Assembly (NCBI GenBank): GCA_030064845.1 | Contig: JASJEC010000013.1 | Span: 1-64,000 of the forward strand | Reading direction: 5' to 3' | Source: Kiloniellales bacterium | GTDB lineage: Bacteria; Pseudomonadota; Alphaproteobacteria; Kiloniellales; JAKSDN01 | DNA: 64,000 nucleotides | Shown: piece after piece, positions 45,355 to 56,284 of the stretch | Layout: every line of letters begins with the position of its first letter | How positions within the stretch are numbered: position 1 is the first letter of the stretch | The notes under the pieces: model-generated | Seen by the model: only the letters and a program-made list of their open reading frames with translations | What the model was told of the DNA's origin: nothing | The model's database searches: none | Translations under genes and position numbers: made by a program

Positions 45355-45486
45355 TCAGCTGCCTCCCATCCGGACCAGGGAAACGAAGTAGACGACGATT
45401 ACGAAAGTCGCCAGCGCCCCGGCCAGCACGAGGTTCCGCCGGCGCCGCCGGCGGGCGAGGTCCTGAGCGTCCTGAGGTTCGCTCAT
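45355..45486 (-). CDS. Small single-span protein of the cox operon (CoxF-like)
   Basis: This gene encodes only 43 residues. ATG 45486 begins MSEPQDAQDLARRRRRRN, a polar head with six consecutive Arg residues, followed by one transmembrane helix (LVLAGALATFVIVVYFVSLV) and a short tail. It lies exactly between ctaB (gap five bases) and ctaG (gap three bases). Alphaproteobacterial cox operons commonly carry a short unnamed or CoxF-type ORF in this place. The positive-inside rule predicts the N-terminus in the cytoplasm. Its role in oxidase assembly is inferred from position only. Confidence 0.8.
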   Translation of the reverse strand: MSEPQDAQDLARRRRRRNLVLAGALATFVIVVYFVSLVRMGGS

Positions 45487-45491
45487 CGGGG

Positions 45492-46424
45492 TCATCCCAC
45501 CATTCCCGCCGCGCCGTCGACGATCAGGGCGGCGAAGAGCGCGAAGAGATAGAAGATCGAATAGCCGAAGATCTGCCGGGCGGTGCGCTCGCTCTCGTCC
45601 TTCTGCAGGCGGACCGCCAGCAGGAGAAGCAGGCCGCCGAGCAGGGCCGCGGCGGCGGCATAGCCCCAGCCGGCCGTGCCGATGGCCGCCGGCACCAGGG
45701 TGAGCGGCACCAGGAGCGCGCTGTAGACCAGGATCTGCCGTTCCGTCGCCCGGCGGCCGGCCACGCAGGGCAGCATCGGCACGCCGGCCTTGGCGTAGTC
45801 GCCGTCACGGTAGAGCGCCAGCGCCCAGAAATGGGGCGGCGTCCACATGAAGATGATCGCGAACAGCACGATCGAGTCCAGGCTGACCCCGCCGGTGACC
45901 GCGGCCCAGCCGATCATCGGCGGGAAGGCCCCGGCGGCGCCGCCGATGACGATGTTCTGGGGCGTCCGCCGCTTCAGCCAGACGGTGTAGACGAAGACGT
46001 AGAACCCGGTGGCGAACGCCAGCAGGGCTGCCGCCGCCCAGTTGACCGCGAGCCCCATCAGCATCACGGAGAAAAGCGCCAGGATCACGCCGAAGGCCAG
46101 CGCCTCGGCCGGCTCGACGCGCCCCGCCGGAATCGGCCGCCGCCGGGTCCGGGCCATGACCGCGTCGATGTCCCGGTCGTACCACATGTTGATCGCTCCG
46201 GCCGCGCCGGCCCCGACCGCGATACACAGAACCGCGACCGCGGCCAGAAGCGGGTGGAGCGTGCCCGGCGCCACGAAGAGGCCGGCGAAGCCCGAGAAGA
46301 CCACGAGCGACATCACCCGCGGCTTCAGCAGGTCGAGGAAGTCGCCGACCCGGGCGATCCCGGCCCCGGTCCCGATCAGGACCTCGCCGGGCCGCCCCGT
46401 CGCGTCGAAGGACGTGTCGCTCAC
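45492..46424 (-). CDS. ctaB: Protoheme IX farnesyltransferase (heme o synthase)
   Basis: The protein has 310 residues and many hydrophobic spans, a UbiA-superfamily prenyltransferase. The prenyl diphosphate motif is [19 protein letters not shown], with both Asp residues in place, and the second motif appears as [16 protein letters not shown]. It makes heme o from heme b for the oxidase. It lies 40 bp after coxA in the operon. No ctaA is in the window. Confidence 0.95.
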   Translation of the reverse strand: MSDTSFDATGRPGEVLIGTGAGIARVGDFLDLLKPRVMSLVVFSGFAGLFVAPGTLHPLLAAVAVLCIAVGAGAAGAINMWYDRDIDAVMARTRRRPIPAGRVEPAEALAFGVILALFSVMLMGLAVNWAAAALLAFATGFYVFVYTVWLKRRTPQNIVIGGAAGAFPPMIGWAAVTGGVSLDSIVLFAIIFMWTPPHFWALALYRDGDYAKAGVPMLPCVAGRRATERQILVYSALLVPLTLVPAAIGTAGWGYAAAAALLGGLLLLLAVRLQKDESERTARQIFGYSIFYLFALFAALIVDGAAGMVG

Positions 46425-46464
46425 GGTCTCACTCTCGCTCTGCCCTAGGGGGTCGTGCCGCGCG

Positions 46465-49039
<2,575 letters not shown>

Positions 49040-49469
49040 GCCTTTCGGATCCCTCAAAGTTCGCGCCTCACCTTCAATACGAAGCTGACGACGCCTGAGA
49101 TTTCGCGCGGCCGGCCCCCCGGGACAGCGCCATCGAACACGGGCGAAACTACCCCAAGAAAACCGGCCTCACAAGTCCGCGAGGAGGCCAGAGGACCAAG
49201 AAAAACAAGGGGTCCGGACAGCCCGCGCCGCGCGCCCGCCGCCCGGGTTACTGCCGGTCGGCGGCGGCCCGTCGAGACACCTCGGCCGCGCCCCGACCCC
49301 GCCCAGGTCGAGACCCCGGATCTGCGACACATCCCGGGCTTCAAGAAGAGAGTTCGGGGCGAGAGAACCGCTCTAGGCAATTTCTGCCGCGCCGGCGTGG
49401 GGGCATCTTAAGGAATTCGATAAGGATTAGCGGCACCATCGACGTCGGATACCGACCGGCGAGGCCAGA
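49040..49469. other. Divergent regulatory region between coxB and the small ORF at 49470
   Basis: These 430 bp separate the oxidase operon from rightward genes. A candidate cox promoter is at 49146-49174. The stretch 49200-49330 is very GC-rich and has no convincing coding frame. AAGGAATTCGATAAGG near 49412 is AT-rich and could belong to a rightward promoter. Nothing else can be supported. Confidence 0.5.
49146..49174 (-). promoter_or_regulatory. Candidate promoter of the cox operon
   Basis: On the minus strand TTGTGA (49174-49169) and TAGTTT (49151-49146) are separated by 17 bp, about 105 bp before the coxB start. No redox-regulator box is obvious by eye. Confidence 0.4.
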
Positions 49470-49709
49470 ATGTCCGACCAGGATTTCGAGCAGATGATGT
49501 CCGTGCGCGAGCTCTACAGCGAGCTGCTGTCCGTTTGCCTCGAGTCCGAGGCCGAACCGGTCGACGTGCTGGTTGCCCTGACCTTGGCGCTGCGCGATCT
49601 CGCGGTCCGCTATCACGGCCCCGACGCGGCCTGCACCCGTTCGGTCGACGCCCTGGAGCACAGCTTCGCGCTCGACGTGCCGGTCTGGCCGAACGAGATG
49701 CTGCACTAG
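49470..49709 (+). CDS. Small hypothetical protein
   Basis: The protein has 79 residues, acidic and largely helical, with MSVRELYSELLSVCLESEAEP, here split as MSVRELYSELLSVC, then a VLVALTLALRDLAVRYHG block. It has no signal peptide or membrane span. Its GAGGCC upstream could act as a weak ribosome site. I do not recognise a family. It lies between the divergent cox operon and tldD and may be the first gene of a unit with tldD, from which it is separated by 102 bp. Confidence 0.6.
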   Translation: MSDQDFEQMMSVRELYSELLSVCLESEAEPVDVLVALTLALRDLAVRYHGPDAACTRSVDALEHSFALDVPVWPNEMLH

Positions 49710-49811
49710 CAAGAGACCCCGGCCTTCGGTGCTCGGTTTCAATCTGGCACCCGCGCCTCTATATCTCCTTCCAGACAGACACGGGGCCGCGCCCCTCGGA
49801 AGGAGTTTGCC

Positions 49812-51245
49812 ATGAGCCACCTGGCCGCTACCGACGAGCTTTTCTTCAACCGTGCCGGCCTGGACCGCAGCCGCCTGGAAGCGTCGGTCGACGATGCCCT
49901 CAAGGGCGCCGACGACGGCGAACTCTTTCTCGAGTACCGCCAGTCGGAAAGCCTGGGATATGACGACGGCAGGCTCAAGAACGCCAGCTTCGACACCATG
50001 CAGGGCTTCGGTCTGCGCAGCGTGGCCGGCGAGGCCGCCGGCTACGCCCACTCGAGCGAGCTTTCCGAGGCGGCGATCAAGCGCGCGGCGGAAACCGTGC
50101 AAGCGGTCCAGCGCGGCCACGACGGCGCAATGGCCGAGGCGCCGCTCGGCACCAACACGCGGCTCTATGGCGACAACAACCCCCTGGCCCTCGTGCCCTT
50201 CGAGACCAAGGTCAAGCTGCTGGAGCAGATCGACGCCTACGCCCGCGGCAAGGACCCGCGGGTGCGCCAGGTGACCGCCTCGGTCAGCGGCCATTGGCAG
50301 GCGGTCCAGATCCTGCGCGCCGGCGGCGAGCGGGCCGCGGATATCCGCCCGCTGGTCCGTCTCAACGTCGCCGTCGTCGTCGGCGAGGGCGATCGCATGG
50401 AGAGCGGCAGCTACGGCGGCGGCGGCCGGATCACCTACGAGAGCCTGTTCGAGCCCGCCTACTGGCAGGCAGCGGCCGACGAGGCGCTGCGCCAGGCGCT
50501 GGTCAATCTCGGCTCGATCGACGCGCCCGCCGGAGAGATGCAGGTCGTGCTGGGCCCCGGCTGGCCGGGTGTGCTGTTGCACGAGGCGGTGGGTCACGGC
50601 CTGGAGGGCGACTTCAACCGAAAGAAGACCTCTGCCTTCGCCGGTCTGCTGGGCGAGCGGGTCGCCGCGCCGGGCGTGACCGTGGTCGACGACGGCACGA
50701 TCGCCGACCGGCGCGGCTCGCTGACCATCGACGACGAGGGCACGCCGACCAGCTACACGACCCTGATCGAGGACGGCATCCTGACCGGCTACATGCAGGA
50801 CCGGCAGAACGCCCGGCTCATGGGCATGGCGCCCACCGGCAACGGCCGTCGCCAGAGCTACGCGCACATCCCCATGCCGCGCATGACCAACACCTACATG
50901 CTCTCCGGCGACAAGGACCCGGCCGAGATCCTGACCTCGGTGAAGAAGGGTCTCTACGCCGTGCAGTTCGGCGGCGGCCAGGTCGACATCACCTCGGGCA
51001 AGTTCGTCTTCTCCTGCACCGAGGCCTACCTGGTCGAGGACGGCAAGATCGGCCCGGCGGTCAAGGGCGCGACCCTGATCGGCAACGGCCCCGACGTCAT
51101 GACCAAGGTCAAGATGATCGGCAACGACATGGAACTCGACAACGGCATCGGCACCTGCGGCAAGGAAGGCCAGGGCGTGCCGGTCGGCGTCGGCCAGCCG
51201 ACCATGCTGATCGACGGCCTGACGGTCGGCGGCACGGCCGCATAA
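49812..51245 (+). CDS. tldD: Metalloprotease TldD
   Basis: The protein has 477 residues, the usual length. The HExxxH zinc motif is in VLLHEAVGHGLEGDFNRK, with the second Glu part of the same block. GTPTSYTTLIEDGIL and RMTNTYMLSGDKDP are further family segments. TldD with TldE degrades flexible peptides, such as microcin precursors and antitoxins, in the cytoplasm. TldE is not next to it. AAGGAG lies eight bases before the ATG. TldD beside the cox operon, in divergent order, is frequent in Alphaproteobacteria. Confidence 0.95.
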   Translation: MSHLAATDELFFNRAGLDRSRLEASVDDALKGADDGELFLEYRQSESLGYDDGRLKNASFDTMQGFGLRSVAGEAAGYAHSSELSEAAIKRAAETVQAVQRGHDGAMAEAPLGTNTRLYGDNNPLALVPFETKVKLLEQIDAYARGKDPRVRQVTASVSGHWQAVQILRAGGERAADIRPLVRLNVAVVVGEGDRMESGSYGGGGRITYESLFEPAYWQAAADEALRQALVNLGSIDAPAGEMQVVLGPGWPGVLLHEAVGHGLEGDFNRKKTSAFAGLLGERVAAPGVTVVDDGTIADRRGSLTIDDEGTPTSYTTLIEDGILTGYMQDRQNARLMGMAPTGNGRRQSYAHIPMPRMTNTYMLSGDKDPAEILTSVKKGLYAVQFGGGQVDITSGKFVFSCTEAYLVEDGKIGPAVKGATLIGNGPDVMTKVKMIGNDMELDNGIGTCGKEGQGVPVGVGQPTMLIDGLTVGGTAA

Positions 51246-51285
51246 CCGCGGGCGACACAACGGCAAGCCAGGAGGGCAGCGCCGC

Positions 51286-52182
51286 ATGAGCACCTTCAAC
51301 CGAACCGTCGCAATCCTCGGACTGCTGGTTTTCGGCGGTCTCTTCTTGCTCATCCTTCTGGCACCGGACAGGGTCGAGAGCACGGCCCGAACCTTCGTTC
51401 TGGGCGAGGTTCGCGAGAAGCTCGAACCGGTCATCCAGAGCAAGGCCGGCCAGCGGCTCCAGGACGCTTATCGAAACTGGAAGGCCGGGCGGGACGGCGG
51501 CGAAGGCGACGCGGTGTCCGATGTCGCCAAGCAGCTCGCGCCGATCATCCAGAAGCTCTGCCACTTCTCCTGCGACGAACGCGCGGCGCTGGAGGAGCGG
51601 GTCGAGTCGCAACTGCGCGAGCCACTCACCGTGGTGGCGAAAGCGCGGGAGAAGGCCGTGGCCAAGGCCAAGGCCAGGTTCCAGGAGGTGATCGAGAAGC
51701 TTCGTCTGGACCTGATGATATTCACCGGTTCCAACGTCTTCGTGTTCGCGCTCCTGCTCGGAACAACCCTTCTCGGTCACCGGGCCCGCAAGGCCCTGGT
51801 CTTGCCCTCCTTCCTCCTGACCGTGACCACGCTCGCGGCGGCGGGCGTCTACATCTTCGGGCAGAACTGGTTCTTCACGATCCTCTTCGACAACTACATG
51901 GCCCAAAGCTATGTCGGCTTCGTTGCGGTGGTTTCGGTCTTCTTCCTCTGCGTCTTCCGGGTCCGAAGTGGCACGGAAGCCGAGCAACTGCCCGACAGCC
52001 GGAACCGCCGCCCGAAGGAGGGCGTTGTGGCGAACACGGCCGCCGAGATCCTCAGCGCCGCCGTTTCAGCCGGCGGTGCTGGTACCGAATCGGCCGGAGC
52101 CATGACCGCCGGCGCCGAGGCCGTGGTCGGCTGCGCGGAAGCCGTGGTCGGGGCGTTCCTGGAACTGATCCCCGCGCCCTGA
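51286..52182 (+). CDS. Hypothetical membrane protein with Ala/Gly-rich tail
   Basis: The protein has 298 residues. An N-terminal span (AILGLLVFGGLFLLILLA, about 9-26) is followed by a charged helical region of about 110 residues with AREKAVAKAKARFQEVIEKL. Three more spans lie near 145-163, 168-188 and 205-224. The last 70 residues are Ala/Gly/Glu-rich with repeats of the AEAVVG type. I do not recognise a family. It lies 40 bp after tldD on the same strand, so it may be co-transcribed, but the functional link is unknown. A short Cys-x4-Cys pattern (LCHFSCDE) occurs in the soluble part. Confidence 0.75.
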   Translation: MSTFNRTVAILGLLVFGGLFLLILLAPDRVESTARTFVLGEVREKLEPVIQSKAGQRLQDAYRNWKAGRDGGEGDAVSDVAKQLAPIIQKLCHFSCDERAALEERVESQLREPLTVVAKAREKAVAKAKARFQEVIEKLRLDLMIFTGSNVFVFALLLGTTLLGHRARKALVLPSFLLTVTTLAAAGVYIFGQNWFFTILFDNYMAQSYVGFVAVVSVFFLCVFRVRSGTEAEQLPDSRNRRPKEGVVANTAAEILSAAVSAGGAGTESAGAMTAGAEAVVGCAEAVVGAFLELIPAP

Positions 52183-52202
52183 GGGCGCCGGATCCCGCCT
52201 GG

Positions 52203-53069
52203 TCAGGCGAAGCTCTCGTCCAGGGTCGAGCCGGCGCCGCGCACGCGGGTCTGGCGCATCCTGCGGCGATACCTGTCCGCGTCGTAGGGCCGGCCGCGGT
52301 GCAGCAGGCAGCGGTTGTCCCAGATCACCAGATCGCCCGGCCGCCAGCAGTGGGCGTAGACGTCCTCCGCGCGGGTTGCGCGCGCCAGCAGGTCGTCGAG
52401 CAGGTGGCGGCTCTCCGCCTCGTCCCGGCCGACTACCTCCCTGGCGTGGGAGCCGATGAAGAGGTTGCGCGCTCCGGTCCGCGGGTTGGACCGCACCAGG
52501 CGCTGGCGCACCGGCGGCAGGGAGTCCGCGTGGGACGGCTTGACCGGCGCCACCTTGCTGCGTGAGTAGACGTAGTCGTGGACGACCTGGAGCGGCGCCA
52601 GCGCCGCCTTCTCGGCGGTGCTCAGGCGGACGTAAGCGGCCCGGGCGCTGACGAACTCGGTCTCGCCGCCCTCCCCCGGCACCTCGTAGGCGTAGTTGAT
52701 CGAAACGAAGGTCGGCACCTCGCGGAACGAGGAGTCCGAGTGCCACATCTGGTTCCCGGTAGCATAGCGCGTCATCTCATGGTCGTTGCCCCGCTGGCGG
52801 CCCTCCGCGTCGATGTTGCCGACCGTGCCGAAGTACTGCACGCGCCCTTCCCGGCCGTAGGCGAGATGGTCGATCTCCGGTTCGCCGAGCGCCTTGGTCA
52901 GGGCGAGCTGCTTCCCGTCGTCCAGGACCTGGTCCGGAAAGCAGAGCAGGGAAAAGCGGTCGATCGCCTCGCGTAAAGCCTCCAGGTCTTCACCGGCCGG
53001 GGGCCCGGCGAGATCGAGCCCCGTGACCTGAGCCCCGAAATCGGGGTGGAGCGTCTTGAAGGACAGCAT
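52203..53069 (-). CDS. TauD/TfdA family Fe(II)/2-oxoglutarate dioxygenase
   Basis: The protein has 288 residues. The HxD iron motif is in NQMWHSDSSFREVP, and the second His is in CLLHRGRPYDADRYRRRM, which also has the 2-oxoglutarate-binding Arg. The opening LHPDFGAQVTGLDL is typical of the family, whose members open taurine, alkylsulfonates, 2,4-D and related compounds. The substrate here is unknown. It is followed on the same strand side by RidA (21 bp upstream), so the two may form a small catabolic unit. Confidence 0.9.
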   Translation of the reverse strand: MLSFKTLHPDFGAQVTGLDLAGPPAGEDLEALREAIDRFSLLCFPDQVLDDGKQLALTKALGEPEIDHLAYGREGRVQYFGTVGNIDAEGRQRGNDHEMTRYATGNQMWHSDSSFREVPTFVSINYAYEVPGEGGETEFVSARAAYVRLSTAEKAALAPLQVVHDYVYSRSKVAPVKPSHADSLPPVRQRLVRSNPRTGARNLFIGSHAREVVGRDEAESRHLLDDLLARATRAEDVYAHCWRPGDLVIWDNRCLLHRGRPYDADRYRRRMRQTRVRGAGSTLDESFA

Positions 53070-53090
53070 GGCCGCGCGGCCGCCGGCGCT

Positions 53091-53480
53091 TTAGCTCTCG
53101 GAGGCGGCCACGGCCTCGATCTCGACCAGCCACTCGGGATGGGCGAGGCCCGCGACGATCACCAGGGTCGAGGCCGGCTCCGCGCCGTCGAGCAAGGTCT
53201 CGCGGATCTCCCGCGCCAGGGCGATGTCCTCCTGCCGCGTCAGGTAGGTGTTCACCTTGACTAGGTTCTCGGGCCCCATGCCGGCCCCTTCCAGGATGGT
53301 CAGCAGGTTGCGCCAGGTCTGGTGGATCTGGGCCGACGGGTCCTGGCTCCAGGTGCCGTCGGGCATGACCCCGACCTGGCCGGAGATGCTGAGCCAGCGG
53401 GCGCCCGCCGCCACTTCGATGGCATGGCTGTAGGACGAAAAGGGTGGCGCGATCGACGCCGGCTTATGTCTGATCGACAT
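53091..53480 (-). CDS. RidA family protein
   Basis: The protein has 129 residues, a typical YjgF/YER057c/UK114 fold. It contains PFSSYSHAIEVAAGARWLS-like SPFSSYSHA spacing, ISGQVGVMPDG, QTWRNLLTILEGAG and KVNTYLT motifs. The canonical Arg of active RidA is not obvious: the usual SRP-type C-terminus is replaced by GLAHPEWLVEIEAVA, so it may belong to a Rid subgroup rather than the imine deaminase RidA proper. Its start is 400 bp from the next rightward gene. Confidence 0.85.
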   Translation of the reverse strand: MSIRHKPASIAPPFSSYSHAIEVAAGARWLSISGQVGVMPDGTWSQDPSAQIHQTWRNLLTILEGAGMGPENLVKVNTYLTRQEDIALAREIRETLLDGAEPASTLVIVAGLAHPEWLVEIEAVAASES

Positions 53481-53614
53481 GATTGGCTCCCCTCTCTTCA
53501 GCGCTCAGTTAAACAGGAAACCGCCCGGGCACCAAGCCCGCTGCATCGGCCCACTGCATCGCCAGGTAGCGGGCGGCGACTTTTTTTCATGTCTCCGAAA
53601 AAAGTTTAACCCTG

Positions 53615-53630
53615 TTAACCCTTCGTTAAC
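53615..53630 (+). promoter_or_regulatory. CtrA-type binding box
   Basis: TTAA at 53615-53618 and TTAAC at 53626-53630 have seven bases between them, the full CtrA consensus. A third TTAA half-site is at 53606-53609. A -10-like TTAGAT lies at 53641-53646, so the box overlaps the expected -35 region, the usual place for activation. Confidence 0.6.
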
Positions 53631-53652
53631 TTCCTGGGTATTAGATGAACAC

Positions 53653-53728
53653 ACCTAGCCCTTCCCCATTTCCAGTACCCTCATACCCCGAGGGCCGCAG
53701 TCTCCCCCAAGCTGCGGCCCTCATTTAC
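53653..53728 (+). ncRNA. Candidate short RNA under the CtrA box
   Basis: A start near 53653 is predicted from the -10-like TTAGAT, and the hairpin at 53690-53722 would end the RNA at about 75 bases. The unpaired parts are C-rich (CCCTTCCCC, TCTCCCCC), which could pair with ribosome-binding sites, as in known alphaproteobacterial sRNAs with anti-Shine-Dalgarno loops. An alternative is an attenuated leader for the AEC transporter. This is a prediction from sequence only. Confidence 0.35.
53690..53722 (+). terminator. Strong hairpin, intrinsic terminator-like
   Basis: GAGGGCCGCAG at 53690-53700 and CTGCGGCCCTC at 53712-53722 form a perfect 11-base-pair stem with a loop TCTCCCCCAAG. ATTTACTT follows. 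It lies about 60 bp after the CtrA-type promoter and about 160 bp before the AEC gene. Confidence 0.65.
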
Positions 53729-53881
53729 TTCCGGCCCCCGCTTTACGTCTGGCGTCCGAGTCCGGGGGCACCCCCCTTAATCCGAAATTAGGGTCCGCCC
53801 GACACCCTTGGGCCCGACCGGGCCGCAGGGGCCGCAGCTCCTCGGAGTCGGAAAAGCAAGAACCACTAAGGCGGCACTGTC

Positions 53882-54802
53882 ATGGAAAAGTCTCTGCTCC
53901 TCGTTCTGCCGGTTCTCGGCGTGGTCCTGATCGGCTACCTGGCCGTCAAGTTCTCCTGGCTCAGCCACGCGGTCTCGGACGGCGTCAGCCGCTTCGCGGT
54001 GGCGCTGGCGATTCCCCTGCTGGTCTTTCACACCCTGGCCACCTCGACCCTGCCGAAGAACGTCGGCAACATCTGGGAGCTGCTGGCCACCTACTACGGC
54101 GGCGCGCTGCTGGTCTTCGTCCTGGCGGTCCTGGTCGCCCGCTTCGTGTTCCACAGCTCGGTCGCCGAGCAGAGCACCTACGGCACCTACGCGACCAGCT
54201 CCAACGTCGTGCTGCTCGGCCTGCCGGCGGTCATCCTGGTGCTCGGCAGCAAGTGGACCACGCTGATGATCCTGGTCGGCACCCACGGCATGGTCATGGC
54301 GCTGATGAGCACCGCGATCGACGGCATCGCCCGGCGCAAGACCGCCAAGCTGGGCGACAGCCTGTGGCAGGACGTCAAGCGCGAGGCGCGGCAGCCGGTC
54401 TTCATCGCGCTCGCCGCGGGCCTGCTGGTCAACCAGGTGCAGATCACGCTGCCGGGACCGGTCAACCAGCTGATCACCCTGGTGGCCGGTGCCGCCGTGC
54501 CCTGCGCGCTCTTCGCCATCGGCGGCATCCTGGCGCGTCTCTCGATCCCCGCGGTCACACCGCGCACGGCGGCGATCTGCGCCTTCAAGCTAGCCGCCTT
54601 CCCGGCGGCCGTCTGGGCGATCGCGACCTACGTGGTCAGCATCCCGGCGTCCTGGACCTGGATCGCCGTCATGCTGGCGACCATGCCGATCGCCCTGGAC
54701 GTCCAGCCGAAGAGCAAGACGGGGGACAGCGGGACGGTGGCGCTGTCCAACGTGCTGGGCGGCGTCAGCCTGCTCGGCCTGACCTACATCATCGTGTCCT
54801 GA
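53882..54802 (+). CDS. AEC family transporter
   Basis: The protein has 306 residues and ten hydrophobic spans in two halves, as in the auxin efflux carrier family. LSHAVSDGVSRFAVALAIPLL in the first part has the conserved VSRFA segment, and VNQLITLVAGAAVPCALFAIGG carries the crossing-helix Pro/Gly signature. Bacterial relatives move malonate, other dicarboxylates or unknown anions. ATG 53882 is preceded by TAAGGCGG. The start is about 160 bp from the hairpin, so the upstream CtrA promoter may or may not drive it. It converges with gshA across 64 bp. Confidence 0.88.
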   Translation: MEKSLLLVLPVLGVVLIGYLAVKFSWLSHAVSDGVSRFAVALAIPLLVFHTLATSTLPKNVGNIWELLATYYGGALLVFVLAVLVARFVFHSSVAEQSTYGTYATSSNVVLLGLPAVILVLGSKWTTLMILVGTHGMVMALMSTAIDGIARRKTAKLGDSLWQDVKREARQPVFIALAAGLLVNQVQITLPGPVNQLITLVAGAAVPCALFAIGGILARLSIPAVTPRTAAICAFKLAAFPAAVWAIATYVVSIPASWTWIAVMLATMPIALDVQPKSKTGDSGTVALSNVLGGVSLLGLTYIIVS

Positions 54803-54866
54803 GGCCGCAGGGCAGACGGCCGCTCCAGCCCGCTGGTGTCGAAGTTCCGCGTCAGCGGAGACGTCT

Positions 54867-56234
54867 TTAGTAGGCGTAGTCCTCGAACACCGGGTCGACG
54901 CTGCCCCGCCAGCGGCCGTTGAAGGCCTCGAGCTGTTCCTCGGCCGGGGTCTTGCCGCTCTCGACGACCTGCTTCAAGGCGGCCAGGTAGTGCACCTCGT
55001 CCTGGCCGTCGGTATCGATCCGGGCCCGGCTCTTCAGGCCGTGCTCGGCAATCTCCAGGACCCGGCCCGCGAGATCGCTCATCGTGCCGCCGCGGAACGG
55101 CGTTCTCAGCCCAAGGCGGGGCACCGCATCGCGTAGCTCGGCCCGCTCGGCGTCGCTCCAGTCCTTGACCAGGTCCCAGGCCGCGTCCAGCGCCGTCGAG
55201 TCGTAGAGCAGCCCGACCCAGAGCGCGGGCAGGGCGCAGAGCCAGCGCCACGGCCCGCCGTCGGCACCGCGCATCTCGAGAAAGCGCTTCAGGCGCACCT
55301 CGGGAAAGAGCGTCGAGAGATGGTCGGCCCAGTCCGAGGTTGTCGGCCGCTCGCCGGGCAAGGCGGGAAGCCGCCCCTCGAGAAAGTCGCGGAACGACTG
55401 CCCGCTAGCGTCGAGGTACTTGCCGTCGCGATAGACGAAGTACATGGGCACGTCGAGCACGTGGTCGGCATAGCGCTCGAAGCCCATGCCGTCCTCGAAC
55501 ACGAAAGGCAGCATGCCGCAGCGGTCGGGGTCTGTATCGGTCCAGAGATGGCTGCGGTAGCTGAGGAAGCCGTTCGGCTTGCCTTCGGTGAAAGGCGAGT
55601 TCGCGAAGAGCGCGGTGGCGACCGGCTGCAGCGCCAGGCTGACCCGGAACTTGCGCACCATGTCGGCCTCGCTGGAGAAATCCAGGTTGACCTGCACCGT
55701 GCAGCTCCTGGTCATCATGTCGAGACCTAGGCTGCCCTTCTTCGGCATGTACTCGCGCATGATCTTGTAGCGCCCTTTGGGCATCCAGGAAATCGCGTCG
55801 CGCGGCCACTTGGGCTGGAAGCCGAGGCCCAGCATCCCGATGCCCAAGGGCTGGGCGATCTGCCGCACCTGGGCCAGGTGGGTATGCACTTCGTTGCAGG
55901 TCTGGTGGATCGTCTCGAGCGGCGCGCCGGACAGCTCGAACTGGCCGCCCGGCTCCAGGGTGATGCTGCAGGCCTCCTTGGCCAGCGCGATGACCCTGTC
56001 GTTCTCGCGCACGCCCTGCCAGCCGAAGGCGCGCTCCATGCCGGTCAGCAGCGCCTCGATGCCGCGCTCGCCCTCGTAGGGCAGCGGCCGAAGATCGTCC
56101 TGGGTGAAGCCGAACTTCTCGTGCTCGGTGCCGATACGCCAGTCGGTGCTGGGCTTGCTGCCGGCCTCGAGATAGGCGACGAGCTGCGCCTTGCTCGTGA
56201 TCGGCTCACCCTTTTGCTGGGGCGGGGCTGACAT
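54867..56234 (-). CDS. gshA: Glutamate-cysteine ligase, plant-type
   Basis: The enzyme has 455 residues and makes gamma-glutamylcysteine, the first step of glutathione synthesis. It is of the plant/alphaproteobacterial class: [43 protein letters not shown] and [15 protein letters not shown] are hallmark segments. ATG 56234 starts [15 protein letters not shown] and is favoured over a longer reading that would have a proline- and arginine-rich extension. It lies 50 bp after rsmE, so both may be on one message. Confidence 0.93.
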   Translation of the reverse strand: MSAPPQQKGEPITSKAQLVAYLEAGSKPSTDWRIGTEHEKFGFTQDDLRPLPYEGERGIEALLTGMERAFGWQGVRENDRVIALAKEACSITLEPGGQFELSGAPLETIHQTCNEVHTHLAQVRQIAQPLGIGMLGLGFQPKWPRDAISWMPKGRYKIMREYMPKKGSLGLDMMTRSCTVQVNLDFSSEADMVRKFRVSLALQPVATALFANSPFTEGKPNGFLSYRSHLWTDTDPDRCGMLPFVFEDGMGFERYADHVLDVPMYFVYRDGKYLDASGQSFRDFLEGRLPALPGERPTTSDWADHLSTLFPEVRLKRFLEMRGADGGPWRWLCALPALWVGLLYDSTALDAAWDLVKDWSDAERAELRDAVPRLGLRTPFRGGTMSDLAGRVLEIAEHGLKSRARIDTDGQDEVHYLAALKQVVESGKTPAEEQLEAFNGRWRGSVDPVFEDYAY

Positions 56235-56284
56235 TCGGGGGGCTTCCGTCTCGTGGTGCGGGAACGGTGGTGACCATGCTGGAC

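Larger units (their letters stand above)
53481..53881. other. Regulatory intergenic region with CtrA box and hairpins
   Basis: These 401 bp lie between leftward ridA and the rightward AEC transporter gene. They contain an A/T inverted repeat (ACTTTTTT at 53579-53586 with AAAAAAGT at 53598-53605), a CtrA-type box at 53615-53630, a TATTAGAT -10-like sequence and a strong hairpin at 53690-53722. A short open frame from 53645 (48 codons) runs through the hairpin and is not accepted as a gene. Beyond 53730, only the weak GC-rich palindrome around 53808-53825 is visible. Confidence 0.6.

Noticed and set aside
53645-53791. 48-codon open frame after the CtrA box
   Set aside because: It has no ribosome site, is proline-rich, and runs through the terminator-like hairpin. 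It is better explained as a transcript with secondary structure.
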